NCBI GenBank assembly: GCA_017311185.1
Contig: JAESUZ010002399.1
Span: 158,766-222,765 of the forward strand
Source: Proteles cristata cristata
Taxonomy: Eukaryota > Chordata > Mammalia > Carnivora > Hyaenidae
Length of the DNA stretch: 64,000 bases
Direction of reading: 5' to 3'
Of the stretch, positions 42,563-54,238 are shown in pieces. Made by a program: the position numbers and the translations under genes. A model generated the notes under the pieces. That model did not search any database, was not told the origin of the DNA, and saw nothing but the letters and a program-made list of their open reading frames with translations. How positions within the stretch are numbered: position 1 is the first letter of the stretch; each line of letters opens with the position of its first letter.

Positions 42563-42797
42563 CAATAAGCATTAGCTTTAAGGTGACTTATAATTTGATA
42601 CTTTGAAAAATGGATGTGCTCATATTATGAGAAGAACTTACAGGATAAAGTTAGTGATTAATTATGAGAGTATGCATTTCTGTAAGGTGGTACTGAACTT
42701 ACTACTTGTCACTTCAGTGTCACCATATTTGCTCAAAAGAGTAGACAGCTAGGGTAGTGGATTCCTATTTGATAAAGGTCAATCATTGATATAAGGC

Positions 42798-42995
42798 AAA
42801 GGCTGGCAAAACACTGCTGGTGTCTAAATCCTACCCACCACCTATTTTTATAAATAAACTTCTGTTGGAACACAACCACATCCATTCACTTATGTATTGT
42901 CTGGCTGCATTCAAAATGTAACATTGGAGTCAGAGAATGTATAGCTCTGAAAGCCTATTTACTCTCTGGTCCTTTCCAGAAAAAGTTTGCCCAGA
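42798..42995. mobile_element. hAT-type MER element, copy 2
   Basis: Same element and orientation as 5655-5875: 'aaggctggcaaaacactgc', 'aaataaacttctgttggaac', 'tgtctggctgcattcaaaatg' is diverged, and the end is 'aaaagtttgcccag'. Confidence 0.65.
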
Positions 42996-43481
42996 GATAA
43001 AGCAACCTTCTGAATGATCACGTCTCTGGGTTATAAAGGAAATTTAACAAACTTTACCTTGTCTTTTAGTAAGTGTTAGTTACACTTCTATGGGAAATTG
43101 TGGTTCGGAAGAGTGTCTTCATTTTCTTTACTATGTCTACAAGGCTTTGGGGTCTAGGAGCAGCATTAAAGAATGGACAGAGGGTTGGGAAAGTTGATTT
43201 TGTTGTTCTTGTTAAGTGGGCTATTTCAGTGTGATGAAAATTTTCAAAAGGTATGGCAACCAGTGAGATTCAGAGAGAGGTGCATGCCTTTGTGATGTCC
43301 TTTGGAGATCCTAACTATAAGCCAGAGTGGTAATGACAGAGCCAGGTACGGCAGTATTGCTTTGGTTACCAAAACTATTCCCAAACCTTTAAATACATAG
43401 GAGTTTGAGTTTATCAAGCTGAACTTACACTGTTGGTTTACTGTTTTGTATGCATGGCTTTCTTTTGTCAGTTAGAAATTG
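42996..43481. other. Intronic single-copy stretch
   Basis: About 490 bp; nothing recognised. Confidence 0.4.
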
Positions 43482-43491
43482 ACACTAGTTT

Positions 43492-43700
43492 TTTTTTTTT
43501 TTTTTTCCTAGAGAGAGAGAGAGAGACAGTGTGAGCAGGGGAGGGTCAGAGAGAGAGAGAGTCACAGACTGAAACAGGTTCCAGGCTCCGAGCTGGCAGT
43601 CAGCACAGAGTCTGATGCGGGGCCCGAACCCACGAACCGCGAGATCATGACATAAGCGAAAGTCAAGACGCTTAACCGACTAAGCCACCCAGGTGCCCCA
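43492..43700 (-). mobile_element. CAN-SINE (type A)
   Basis: On the + strand: 22-base T-run, then TTTTCCTAG and a GA tract. Flanks GACACTAGTTT (43,481-43,491) and AACACTTTAGTTT are a likely imperfect duplication. The short tail lacks the usual AATAAA units. Confidence 0.94.
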
Positions 43701-43769
43701 ACACTTTAGTTTTTTTTAAATGCCCTGTGGGTGATATTGAAAATGGAAATTGAGTTAGGACAATTTTCA

Positions 43770-43945
43770 TTTGGCTGTTGGAAAGAAATGGATCCCTGCC
43801 TCACACCATCTACAAAAAGAAATTAAGGATATAGTTTTAAACTTTAAGTGTATGTTTAAAAAAGAACTTCTGGAAAGTATAAGACAACCAGAACAAAATT
43901 AAAATGCAGGAGACACACTAGGAGAAAATACCATTTACATTTGCG
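43770..43945 (+). mobile_element. L1M ORF2 fragment
   Basis: Sense L1 ORF2 3' region: 'ccctgcctcacaccatctac', 'aaagaaattaaggatatag', and 'gaacttctggaaagtataag'. Frame broken. Confidence 0.7.
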
Positions 43946-44754
43946 GCAGAAGCTTTAATTGACTTCTGCTTAACTGACCCACCACATTACATGATACTCT
44001 TCATTTCGTTTGTAAAATACACTGCACTGAACACTTGGGATTAGTAGATGGGTCTCCAGGGTGCCAGTATGCTTGAGGACCCACCATTAGAACAGATGCT
44101 ATTGTTACTTAACCTGTGAAAATTCACAGATGATATGATGTCTGGGATTGGCTTCCAATTATATGGGGGATGAGGTGGAAGTGCGGAGCGGATGGGGCAG
44201 TAAAAGAGAAAATTAAGCACATGTGAATGGTTGTTGAAGCTAGGTGATAGTTACATTCAGGTCATTATAACAAAACAAATCCAATGTTTTGGAGACTTGA
44301 TGAAAGCAAGTTACCGTCTTGTTAGGTGTGGGTAAGACAATAAAAGATTTATGTAAAGTAAGTAGAAAAATCTGTGGCTTTCTTCACTCATAGTACTTTG
44401 TAAGTGTCTTTTAAATTCCTTGAAGTTCTACATTTTCTTCTAAGAGTTTAGTTTAAATTTCTTCACAATCAGTGGGCCTAGAGTTAAAGAAAAAAGGTTT
44501 TGACCTCTTGGCCCTCTATCAAAAGTTTGATCATTACTACTGATGAAGTGAAGATAAAATGAAATGATTGTCATGTGCATATTTTTTGATTATCTTATTT
44601 GACCTTTTCTGTTAACTAATCAACTGTTTCGATTAACTAATCAACTAAATAACATTAGATTAAAAGTCTTCTACTGTATACTGTGTTTTCTTCTCTTTAA
44701 GTTGCATAAATCTTTCACCTTTTATTAAAAAGGCTTTTACTATATAATATCCAT
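43946..44754. other. Intronic stretch, largely unrecognised
   Basis: About 800 bp SINE-free. The direct repeat 'gttaactaatcaactg' / 'gattaactaatcaacta' at 44,611-44,648 is a local duplication. Confidence 0.4.
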
Positions 44755-45790
44755 GATGTATAAAGAGCTCCTACGAATCAATAAGAAAAAGGCACACATT
44801 AGAGAAAGTAGCAGAGAGTTATGAATTGGCCATTTCCAAAAAGAAAGAAAAATGATGAATAAGAAAAAAGATGCTCAAATTCCCTCTAGTAATTAAGGAA
44901 ATGAAAACCCTTTTTCACCAAATACATTGGCAAAACTAAATATAATATCCACTTTTAGCAAAGAGATGGGCACTATCATATGCTATTACTGAGAGTACAA
45001 ATTGTATGGCTTCTTGATTTAAAAAAATCCCAAATCCTCTCATTTAAAAATGTACATGGGGCGCCTGGGTGGCTTAGTCGGTTAAGCGTCCGACTTTCGC
45101 TCAGGTCATGATTTCACGGTTCGTGGGTTCGAGCCCCGTGTCGGGCTCTGTGCTGACTGCCAGCTTAGAGCCTGGAGCCTGTTTCAGTCTGTGACTCCCT
45201 CTCTCTCTGACCCTCCCCTGCTCACGCTGTCTTTCTCTCTCCTAGAAATAAATAAAAAAAAAAATTAAAAATGTACATATATATATTTTAAATGTACAGT
45301 ATATTTTGACACAGCAACACTGTTAGGAAACTAGTAAAATACACATTATGACCAGTGAAAAGTTAACAGCAACCTGAATATCCATCAATAGGGAATGATT
45401 TAAATAATAATGTGCTGTTCTATGGGATACCTCTAAACCTCTTTAGACCTATGTAAACTGACATAGGAGTTCCAAAGTACATTGTTGAAGGAGGGAGTCT
45501 GCATTATTCACATACTGTTATTCCACCTTCTTATGTGAATGGATAATATAAAAAGGTCGATTGATACATATCATGAGTAGTTATCTCTGGGGGAAAAGAC
45601 AGTGTTGCTAATGGAAGGCAGTATAAGGGATACCTTTATTTTGTATCCTGTGTGATTCTCTAGTGAATTTCTAAATTGTGAATACTATTTTGATAGTAAT
45701 TATACAGATTATAGTATGAAACATTTACACACTGGAGGATACTTATGGTCCTGTTATTATGCCTTATATAATGACACTGTGCTAGAATTA
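44755..45790 (+). mobile_element. Old L1M 3' part, split by a SINE
   Basis: Sense L1M: 'gctcctacgaatcaataag', 'ggaaatgaaaaccctttttc', 'aacctgaatatccatcaatag', and 'gagtagttatctctgggg'. Blocks 44,755-45,043 and 45,279 to about 45,790 join across the SINE. Confidence 0.75.
45058..45264 (+). mobile_element. CAN-SINE (type A), the only + copy
   Basis: Perfect 14-bp duplication TTAAAAATGTACAT at 45,044-45,057 and 45,265-45,278. Head nearly consensus (GGGGCGCCTGGGTGGCTTAG). The tail is CTAGAAATAAATAAAA. Confidence 0.97.
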
Positions 45791-45891
45791 TAGTGCATTG
45801 TGTTTAGTGAGCACTCTGGTATTTTTTTTTTTTTTTATAATTTCTCCCTTTGTTAAAGTACTATTTGTATTTTCTAAATTTTATGCACTGA

Positions 45892-46099
45892 GGGGTGCCT
45901 GGGTGGCTCAGTCGGTTGGGCGTCCGACTTCGTCTCGGGTCATGGTCTCGCAGTCTATGAGTTCGAGCCCCACATCAGGCTCTGTGCTGACAGCTCGGAG
46001 CCTGGAGTCTGCTTTGGATTCTGTCTCCATCTCTCTCTGCCCCTCACCTGCTCACTCTCTGTCTCTCTCAAAAATAAATAAACATTAAAATTTTTTTTT
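45892..46099 (+). mobile_element. CAN-SINE (type B), perfect 15-bp TSD
   Basis: AATTTTATGCACTGA lies at 45,877-45,891 and 46,100-46,114. Head GGGGTGCCTGGGTGGCTCAG with intact boxes A and B. Confidence 0.97.
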
Positions 46100-46129
46100 A
46101 ATTTTATGCACTGAAAGTATAAGTGTAAA

Positions 46130-46370
46130 GAATATAGTCACCATAAGTCCATATCCAGAGAGAGATCTATTATCAACTTTTGGATATATGTGTTTGTGTG
46201 CACAAAACCGTGTTTACACATGTATGGGCACTTGCATGCACACATGTATGGACATGTGCAACCATGTGTCTTTCTACAAAAATGGGTTCTTAATATATAT
46301 ACCGATTTGTAATTTGCCTTCTACTTGGCATTATTGTGTGAGCATCTTTCATGATTGGCAATCATGAATA
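46130..46370. mobile_element. Possible old L1M 3' UTR fragment
   Basis: 'tacaaaaatgggttcttaa', 'gatttgtaatttgccttc', 'gtgagcatctttcatgattgg' recall L1MC/L1ME 3' UTR. It includes a patch of 'gcacacatgtatggacatg' repeats (46,215-46,270). Low certainty. Confidence 0.4.
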
Positions 46371-46500
46371 AGTTGAGAAAAGAAAAACACTGCCATGTAA
46401 ATACAGTGTTCTAGTTAAAATAACTGGTTTCTAGGGCAAACCATAATCTTACAAAAAAAAAAAAAAGTCACGGTCACCAAAATAAATAACCAAGGAATTT

Positions 46501-46727
46501 TGGAGTGCTTGGGTGGGTCAGTCGGTTAAGTGTCCAATTTTGGCTCAGGTCATAATCTCATGGCTCATAGGTTCAAGCACAATGTCAGGTTCTATGCTGA
46601 CAGCTCAGAGCCTGAAGCCTGTTTCAGATTCTGTGTCTGCCCCCCTCTCTGCTCCTTACCTGCTCATGCTCTCCTCTCTTTCTCTCTCTCTCTCAAAAAT
46701 AAATAAACATTAAAAAAAATAAAAACC
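46501..46727 (+). mobile_element. CAN-SINE (type B), 12-bp TSD
   Basis: ACCAAGGAATTT lies at 46,489-46,500 and 46,728-46,739. Box B is diverged (TAGGTTCAAGCAC). Confidence 0.95.
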
Positions 46728-46755
46728 ACCAAGGAATTTAAAATTCTCAACATTT

Positions 46756-46975
46756 GGGGAGCCTGGATGGCTCAGTCGGTTAAGTGTCCGACTTTGGCTT
46801 AGGTCATGATCTCACGGTTTGTGATTTTGAGCCCTGTGTTGGGCTCTGTGCTGACAGCTTGGAGCCTGGAGCCTGGAGCTTGCTTTGGATTCGGTGTCTC
46901 CCTCTCTCTCTGCCCCCCACCTGCTCACACTTTATCTCTCTCTGTCTCTCAAAAATAAATAAACATGAAAAAAAA
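46756..46975 (+). mobile_element. CAN-SINE (type B), 13-bp TSD
   Basis: TTAAAATTCTCAA lies at 46,738-46,750 and 46,976-46,988. The right TSD of the copy at 46,501 overlaps this element's left TSD, so one landed at the edge of the other. An extra 'gagcctg' unit is in the body. Confidence 0.95.
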
Positions 46976-46988
46976 TTAAAATTCTCAA

Positions 46989-47376
46989 TGTTGAACCAGT
47001 TCAGTTCTGTTTTGAATTTACCCATGAACGTGTTCTTTAAATTGTGGTTATTAGTAATGATGTGTAAGTGTGATATATCAAAATGTCATTAGCAATCTTT
47101 CTTGGGTGGAGTTTGATTTTAATAAGGATTTTCAAACTGAGCTTGAACAGTTGCTTTGACTCAGAGAACACCCAACTACTCTAATTATTGGCAAAGGTGT
47201 GGGCCTACTTGTATTCTTTTACAACCTATAAAAGTGAAGAAGGTCTAGGTTATCTGTAGCAGCATGAATCTTCGTGGCATCTCAGTCTGTAGTGTATAAA
47301 ATTAAATATTAGAACTGTGTTGGAGGATCAAGTTTGATTTGGGCAAATATGTCATGTATTCTGCTCTCTCATGTCC
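46989..47376. other. Intronic single-copy stretch
   Basis: About 390 bp; nothing recognised. Confidence 0.4.
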
Positions 47377-47392
47377 TCCTGAAGCATGTATT

Positions 47393-47585
47393 TATTTATT
47401 TAAATGTTTATTCACTTTTGAGAGAGAGAGACAGAGTGCAAGTGGGGGGGGCAGAGAGAGAAGGAGATGCAGAACTTGAAGTAGGCTCCAGGCTCTGCCT
47501 GACACGGGGCTTGAACCCACGGACCGTGAGATCATGACCTGAGCCAAAGTCGGACACTTAACCAACTGATCCATCCAGGCGCCCC
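47393..47585 (-). mobile_element. CAN-SINE with TSD
   Basis: TCCTGAAGCATGTATT (47,377-47,392) and TCCTGAAGCATTTATT (47,587-47,602) differ at one base. Part of the body is missing ('aggctctgcctgacacgg'). Confidence 0.95.
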
Positions 47586-47602
47586 ATCCTGAAGCATTTA
47601 TT

Positions 47603-49108
47603 AAGCATATCCACCAAAGATTCCTTTATAACCTCCTCTGGGTTTGTGCTGTGGATTTAGAGGTGGAAATACCTTACTTTACATTACACTGAATACTTTT
47701 TGATACTTTAGCCATTTTTAATGAATGGAATAGAGTAGCAAAAGACGAGTCCACTTTGTAGACAGTAGTGTGAATGTCGAGACCAAGTATGTACCTGCTC
47801 ATGCTTTTGTTATGGCGATTGAAACAGCATCCCTTTTCTCGCAAGCTGTGCATCTTGGCTTTTTGGGAACTGATATTGCAGCACCAGGATTTTTCTCTCA
47901 TCGGGGTTGTCAAGGTAGCAGATTTACAGAGGAGTCAGAATAGACATTCTGTATTACTTGATTAATAAGAGAGGAGTTTGTGAGATTTGACTATTACAGA
48001 GGGTGTTGGAAACATTACTGTTTTCTCTTAGGTATTTTGTTTATTACCTTTAATATGTGGCTAACATATTTTAATGCTATAAAAAAGTAATGACAGAGTT
48101 TTGAAGGATCACTCCCTTGGGGTACCTGAGTGATGAGTCATCAAAGAAACTCTGGAGAAATGAGCAGAGCTCCTACCGTTGAGATGGTGATCATCACTAT
48201 GTTCAGAATATGTTAGTTGTTTCTGCTTCTCGAACTGAAAACTGAAAATTTCCCTCACACAGGAAACAGGAACTTGGTGAATGAGCTTAAAATTCAGTTG
48301 TGGCTTTGAAAACAGAAGACAGAACCTTTGCTAATCTCATGGGGTGAATCCAAGTAAAAGATCCTGTGTTCCACATGACCACTGAAAATACTAAATTGAG
48401 ATGTAGCTTAAAAGAAGAGTTAAAAAATCACAACTGGACCTAGGGGTCAAACTGGCCAGAACTAGCTGAATGTGTTTCAGACAAGGAGAGCAGAAAAGAG
48501 AAAAGCAGGCCAGGGAAATAGGTATTCTCATGCCTGGAGCCACAGAAACCTTCAGCATTCTGTCACTTGCAAGGTTGGTCTAGGATGGTTTAAAGTCTTT
48601 GGGAAAATATTTAGGTTTCCTTCGGTGCCCAGTCAGTTTCTTACCACGAGGCTGTTAGAATTTCTGTGAAGCAAGTAGCTTCCATAACCAGGAAGCTAGA
48701 AAAGGCACAGGGCTCAGCCCTACTGTTGGTGAATTATAGCAACCCGCAGATGGGAAGCTATGTGGTATTTATTTCCCCAAATAGAAAGAAATGTAAGCAT
48801 TAGCATATCCATTCAAATACAGTTACATTACACATTTTTAAGCAAAATGATTGAACTCATAAGGATGTTGTACAGCTCTAAATTTCCCCCCAGAAATTTT
48901 TGGGTTCCTAGATTTTGTTTTTAGTGCCAGTATAAAGGCCAGGATTTTTATGTGGAAGCAGATTTTTAGTTTATATATATATTTACATTTTAATATTCTC
49001 TTGACCACCAAGAGATTGTTGAGTATTAAAATGTTTGTAGGGCAGTCGCTTTCTTTAGGAAATATCCCCCAAAGAATTTATTCTTTACAAGTGGTATCAC
49101 TTAAAGGA
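47603..49108. other. 1.5 kb unrecognised intronic stretch
   Basis: The largest SINE-free block in the right half after 38-40.8 kb. Around 47,680-47,960 two opposite frames of 60-80 codons overlap; neither shows a known domain. No acceptor/donor pair defines an exon. Old transposon sequence is possible. Confidence 0.35.
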
Positions 49109-49271
49109 TTTTTTTTTTACGTTTGTTTGTTTATTTATTTGTTTTGAGAGAGAGAGAGTCCCAAGTCTAACAGCACAGAACCTGACAATGCAGGGCCCAA
49201 ACTCCAGAACCATGAGATCATAACTTGAGCCGAAATCAGGAGTCGGACACCACCTGAGCCACCCAGGCACC
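49109..49271 (-). mobile_element. CAN-SINE, body deleted
   Basis: Tail and GA tract run directly into 'tcccaagtctaacagcacag'. Most of the pyrimidine body is missing. Head end CACCCAGGCACCC. Confidence 0.88.
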
Positions 49272-49472
49272 CTCCTTTAAAGTAGTTTTAGAAGAGACAG
49301 CTGCAACATGGAAACTTTTGTGAAACCTCTGCCTCTTTTTATTCCTGTTTTAAAATAGAGTTCCCTCACCTCACTTTCACAGCATTTCTTTTGGGACTGG
49401 GTGGGTAGAAGTGAATGAAGGGTGATTCTCGACCCCAGAAGTACAGATTATTCAGTGGGCTTTAAATGATAC

Positions 49473-49627
49473 AACATGAGAGACTCTTGAATGCCGAGAA
49501 CAAACTGAGGACCGATGGGGTTGCGGGGTGGGGAAGGGGGGTGATGGGCATGGAGGAGGGCACTTGTGGGGATGAGCACTGGGTGTTATATGGAAACCAA
49601 CTTGACAATAAACTATTAAAAAAAAAA
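49473..49627 (+). mobile_element. L1 3' end, short
   Basis: It matches the last part of the 6260-6612 L1 in the opposite orientation: 'gagagactcttgaatgccg', 'gggcatggaggagggcac', 'gggatgagcactgggtg', and a poly(A). The flanks AAATGATAC (49,464-49,472) and AAATGACAC (49,625-49,633) may be the duplication. It is G-rich at 49,517-49,548. Confidence 0.85.
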
Positions 49628-49633
49628 TGACAC

Positions 49634-50221
49634 TTGTGCCAGCCCTACTAGCTGTCTTGAATCCTAGCTCAGTGGGCTGACCCTGGAGCCTGTCATAGCC
49701 ATAAGCATTCTGCAAGGTGGCACCCTGGCCCTTGGGAGGAAGACATACCAGTGCCCAGACAGCTACCCACACCCTTTCTCATCTCTATGGTAGCCTGCAT
49801 TTATGTCCTTGTTCTTTGGTTACATGAAATGTTTGTGTGTAGTGATTGGCCTATGGTTGCAATGAAACGTCTGGCCAAATAGGAGAGCCGTCCCTAACAC
49901 AACTTTCAGACAGCTGATTTTTTTCTCTACAAGCCCCTGCCCCTCAAGATGGCAGTTTTTAAAACCTCTTAGGGAGAAAGTGCTTATGTACAATTTTGTT
50001 TCTAGTTGTCCTCAACTGGGGAAGATTAGATACCTCCCTCCCCGCCTTTGATTGAAGGGAGCTGTCACTTAGGACACTTAGGTCACCGCAGGCAGGAAAG
50101 AGGAGGTGGATGCTATACTAGGGCATTGCCAAAGGAGTGGGAGGAGGCAGTGAATATGTGATCTATACCCGCAGTGTACCTTAGGTTTGGAAACCAGGGG
50201 TCTCAACTCCAGTGAGTGCTG
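49634..50221. other. Intronic single-copy stretch
   Basis: About 590 bp. 'gtcctcaactggggaagatt' near 50,008 may be a MER5A start, but the rest is too diverged to call. Confidence 0.35.
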
Positions 50222-50236
50222 TAAAGACATATTTTA

Positions 50237-50437
50237 TTTTTAATTGTTTTAATGTTTATTTATTGTTGAGAGAACAAGCATGGGAGGGGCAGAGAGAGAG
50301 GGAGACAGATTCTGAAGCAGGCTTCAGGCTCTGAGCTGTCAGCACAGAGCCTGACACAGGGCTCAGAACCCTGAACTTCGAGATTATGGTCTGAGCCAAA
50401 GTCAGACACTTAACCTACTGAGCCACCCAGGCGCTCC
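50237..50437 (-). mobile_element. CAN-SINE with perfect 15-bp TSD
   Basis: TAAAGACATATTTTA lies at 50,222-50,236 and 50,438-50,452. Head end CACCCAGGCGCTCC. Confidence 0.96.
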
Positions 50438-50631
50438 TAAAGACATATTTTAAAAACAAGTAGCCTACAGGGTTCCTTATACCGAGAATCCCCACCATGT
50501 TTAATTTGGTGATACCACAGTCTCCAGTGGAAATCTACAAAACTGAGTCAAGACTCTTTTTTCAAAGGTGGGATTATTGGTTCATTGAATAGGTAATGAA
50601 AGATGTATCCCTTATTTTGTTATTTTTATAG

Positions 50632-50760
50632 TTGCACACAATATTTTATCAGTTTCAGGTACACAACATAGTGATTTGATGTTTGTATACACTGCAAACA
50701 GATCAGCACAATGTCTGGTTACCATCTGTCAGCCATACACAAGCAATTCCTTTTGAAGCA
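50632..50760 (-). mobile_element. L1MA-type 3' end, antisense
   Basis: 'atcagtttcaggtacacaac', 'atagtgatttgatgtttgta' and 'gtctggttaccatctgtcag' match the antisense L1 3' end. Confidence 0.7.
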
Positions 50761-51538
50761 GCTTATTTTGGCCAAAAAGTACTGTTTCTCAACCTAGACT
50801 TGATTTCTTCCTGTCTAATGTAACACTAAGGTAATTTTCTGTGTACCTTCTCCTCTAGATGTTACAACATTTTGTGATGAGATCATGAGAAAAAGTTTCT
50901 TCTGCTTTGGGGAGAGTGATTCAGACTCTGTTTAGGATGCAAAATCAGTTTTTAAGATTTGTTGCCTCTGCTGCTGACCTCTATCCCTCTGTGTGAAAGA
51001 AAATCAGTGATGTTTCACAGTGGCATGGTTACATATTTAGGTTGCATAAAATTGTTCTGTGAAATGATCTAAACTTTTAGAATTTGTGATGAATTTGGAA
51101 CTTGGCCAGGTCTGGGGCCATGCTCTGCTATTGCTAGGCCTTTAAAAAAATTTTTTTTCTTGCTTTTACCGGCACAGCCCCATTGCTGCTGAAAGCAGGA
51201 TGTTGCCTGGGCTTAGTGCCTTCCTCTTCTAATTACAGGCACGGCAACTCTGGAAACCTGAAAATGGAGGTGTTGGAAGTGTTCAGATAATCCCTTTTCT
51301 TATTCTTTAAAAATCTGGCCTGTAAGCCACTGTCACATAACTATCAGACCCAAAGATGTATAGTAACAGAGCGCTTTCAAGCCTTCCTCTGGCTTGACCT
51401 TGGTTTTGCTTTTGAAGAAGAGTAAGCAGCAGATTGGCCCATGTACATACACACAAAAGCAGAATGCCTTCTTATCTTTTACTGCTGCTCATATTGGTTG
51501 CAGATGCTTGAAGGAGGATTGTATTATGACCTAGTTTA
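50761..51538. other. Intronic single-copy stretch
   Basis: About 780 bp. 'ttcctcttctaattacag' ending at about 51,238 is a good acceptor-like sequence, but no matching donor or frame follows within 150 bp. No repeat recognised. Confidence 0.35.
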
Positions 51539-51554
51539 AAAGTGATATATTTTA

Positions 51555-51764
51555 TTTAAAATTTTTTTTTAATTTATTTCTGAGAGAGAGAGAGAGAGAG
51601 ACAGGGGAGGGTCAGAGAGAGAGGGAGATACAGAATCTGAAGCAGGCTCCAGGCTCTGAGCTAGCTGTCAGCACAGAGCCTGACATGGGCTCGAACCCAG
51701 GAACCGTGAGATCATGACCTGAGCTGAAGTCAGACACTTAACCGACTGAGCCACCCAGGCACCC
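51555..51764 (-). mobile_element. CAN-SINE with diverged TSD
   Basis: The flanks AAAGTGATATATTTTA (51,538-51,553) and AAAGCTGATACATTTTA (51,765-51,781) differ by two changes. The head is near consensus. Confidence 0.93.
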
Positions 51765-51796
51765 AAAGCTGATACATTTTAAACATGAAAACAAAA

Positions 51797-51999
51797 TGGC
51801 ACCTGGGTGACTCAGTTAAGCAGGTGACTTCGGCTCGGGTCATGATCTCACAGTTTGTGAGTTTGAGCCCCGTGTCGGGCTCTGTGCTGACAGCTTAGAG
51901 CCTGAAGCCTGGTTCAGATTCAGTGTCTCCCTCTCTCTCTCTGTCCCTTCCCATCTTGCACTCTGTTTCTCTTTCTCTCTCAAAAATAAATAAACATTA
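51797..51999 (+). mobile_element. CAN-SINE (type B), first of a tandem pair
   Basis: A few bases are lost in the head ('ctcagttaagcaggtgac'). The tail ends AATAAATAAACATTA where the next copy starts. Confidence 0.93.
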
Positions 52000-52212
52000 G
52001 GGGCATCTGGGTGGCTCAGTCAGTTAAGTGTCCCACTTCTACTTAGGTCATGATCTTACAGTCTGTGAATTCAAGCCCCATGTCGGGTTCTGTGCTGACA
52101 GCTCAGAGCCTGGAGCCTGCTTCAGATACTGTGTCTCCCTCTCTCTCTCTCTCTCCCCTTCCTCTGCTTGTGCTCTGTCTCTGTCTCTCAAAAATAAACA
52201 AACATTAAAAAC
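52000..52212 (+). mobile_element. CAN-SINE (type B), second of a tandem pair
   Basis: It starts GGGGCATCTGGGTGGCTCAG directly after the first copy's tail, so it probably inserted into that tail. Tail AAAATAAACAAACATT. Confidence 0.93.
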
Positions 52213-52459
52213 GATGATGTATTTTAGATTAAATGTTTTAGAAATAATTGCAACAGGGTGTCTTATAGGCACATTAATTATGTTGCAGATCCAGCAGAAG
52301 TTAAATGCTTCAGGGATAAATGGTAGTACCTGTTAGTAGGAAGTTTCTTTAGCTGACCTTTATATGATACATAGTGCCCCTCCTTAAACAGTAGTGTTTC
52401 ATGGAGATGGGAAAAAGACTCCTGCTCTGCTTTGGAGTTTTTAATGCTCTGCTGCTTCT
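52213..52459. other. Short intronic single-copy stretch
   Basis: Nothing recognised. Confidence 0.35.
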
Positions 52460-52468
52460 CTTTAAATC

Positions 52469-52682
52469 CATTAAAAAAAATTTTTTTTTAATATTTATTT
52501 ATTTTTGAGAGACAGAGTGTGAGCAGGGGAGGGTCAGAGAGAGAGGGAGGTACAGAATCTGAAGCAGGCCCCAGGCTCTGAGCTGTCAGCACAGAGCCAG
52601 ATGGGGACTTGAACCCATGAACCGCGAGATCATGCCTGGAGCGTAAGTTGCACATTTAACCCACTGAGCCACCCAGTCGCCC
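52469..52682 (-). mobile_element. CAN-SINE (type B), short TSD
   Basis: CTTTAAATC lies at 52,460-52,468 and 52,683-52,691. Box B region 'gggacttgaacccatgaac'. Confidence 0.93.
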
Positions 52683-52691
52683 CTTTAAATC

Positions 52692-53734
52692 TGTTTTTTT
52701 AATGCTTTTTGCAGATCTCATCCTGTGCAAAATTGCCTTATATTGAGGCATAAATTCTTAACTAATGAAACCTCACAAATAATACAACCTCTGTTAGATA
52801 TGTTCCACAGTGGAACTAGCCTGTTCCAAATTTTAGGTTTGCCAGAGTAGTGGTGTAGCCAGAAGGCAGTGTCGTTTGTAACAGCTGGCTAGTGGTCTGC
52901 AGGTGAAATTGATCTAGAGTTTCAGTTTCTGGTTTGTGTTTTCCAGCTCTGCATTTTCCTTGATTGTTTTTCAGAACCTCCCTTTAACGTTTTGGCTTTG
53001 CAAACTTTTACTTGCCCCAGTATTTGACGGAAGTTTTTCAAAAGTACATTTTAGGCAAGACAACTAATACCTAAGCAGTAATAGGTACATAACTGGAAAG
53101 AGGGTAGCTATTATTATTAGCTTTTTAAAAAGTATGTAATTGTCTGGTTGGGCTATTATTATAGGGTCAAGTGTTGCCTTCACAGGTGACCCTCCTTTCT
53201 GATTCTACCTATATGTCTGGTCTTAGTATTACCCTGATGTCCGCTTACAATATGATCTATTGAATAGATACGTGAGTACAGGTCATAGTATATGCTCATG
53301 GAATACTTTTTGAACAGATGCATGTACATGCACTTGTCTCTACCCAGGATTTAAGAAACTAAGGTTTTAAAAAATATTACAGAGGAAATTGGTTGTTCCA
53401 GGTATACTTATATTTAATTTGTTTCCTCAAATAGAAATGTTATTATGGTAGCTTTCAGCAATGATGATTATAAAACCAAAGAAAAGAGAGACTTAACCGT
53501 TTGTTTCCTGCTTCAGTGAGTCTCTAATAGGGTGACATCACTTTCGTATTCAGGAGAAGCCATATGTAATAGTTTTCAGAGCTTTCTGTTGTCATGCTAG
53601 AGGGCATGGGGACTTCCTGTCAAAGTTTTCTTCCAACATATTCTTGTTTATATGTTGGGATCTCTTAACCAAATGCATTCTTCTAGATTTTCCAAATGTG
53701 ATTTTACTAGATGGCTTATTTTTTTTTTTAAATA
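52692..53734. other. 1 kb intronic single-copy stretch
   Basis: No repeat, exon or open frame recognised. Confidence 0.4.
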
Positions 53735-53960
53735 AGTGCTTCATTTTGGAATAATTATAGATTTACAGCAGATTTGTAAAGAAGTTCACAGGTCCTGTGA
53801 ATCTTTACCTGGCTCCCCCTTAATGTTAACATTTAATGTAACATTGGTATGGTTCTCATAACTAAACTATACACTTTATTTGGATTTCTCTAGTTTTTTA
53901 CCAGTCTTTTTTTTTTCTGTTCCAGGATCCAAAATTGTTATACATGTTTTTGGTAGAAAA
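53735..53960 (-). mobile_element. L1ME-type fragment, antisense
   Basis: The same antisense L1 3' UTR block as at 62,340: 'gaatctttacctggctccc', 'ctaaactatacactttattt' and 'ctgttccaggatccaaa'. Confidence 0.72.
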
Positions 53961-54224
53961 CCTGTCTAGATAAAAAGACAAAATATGGATAATCCTTCTA
54001 CTTGGAGACAGCTACGGATATTTTTAGTACACATCCTTCCATATTTTTTCTAGACAATATGTTCCCTATAGAACATTTCCCCCCAAAAAACTATTTAGAT
54101 TTCCCTAAAAGACAAGTTACAAACTGTGTTGTAATTTGCTTTTTTACACTTAATAAAGCATTTTTTGTGTTTAGATCGAATGTTTTTAACATAGTTTAAT
54201 TTATTCCCAACCCTTAAGACATTT
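53961..54224. other. Short intronic stretch
   Basis: May continue the L1 (for example 'cttttttacacttaataaag'), but too diverged to assign. Confidence 0.3.
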
Positions 54225-54238
54225 TGTTGTTTCCATTT

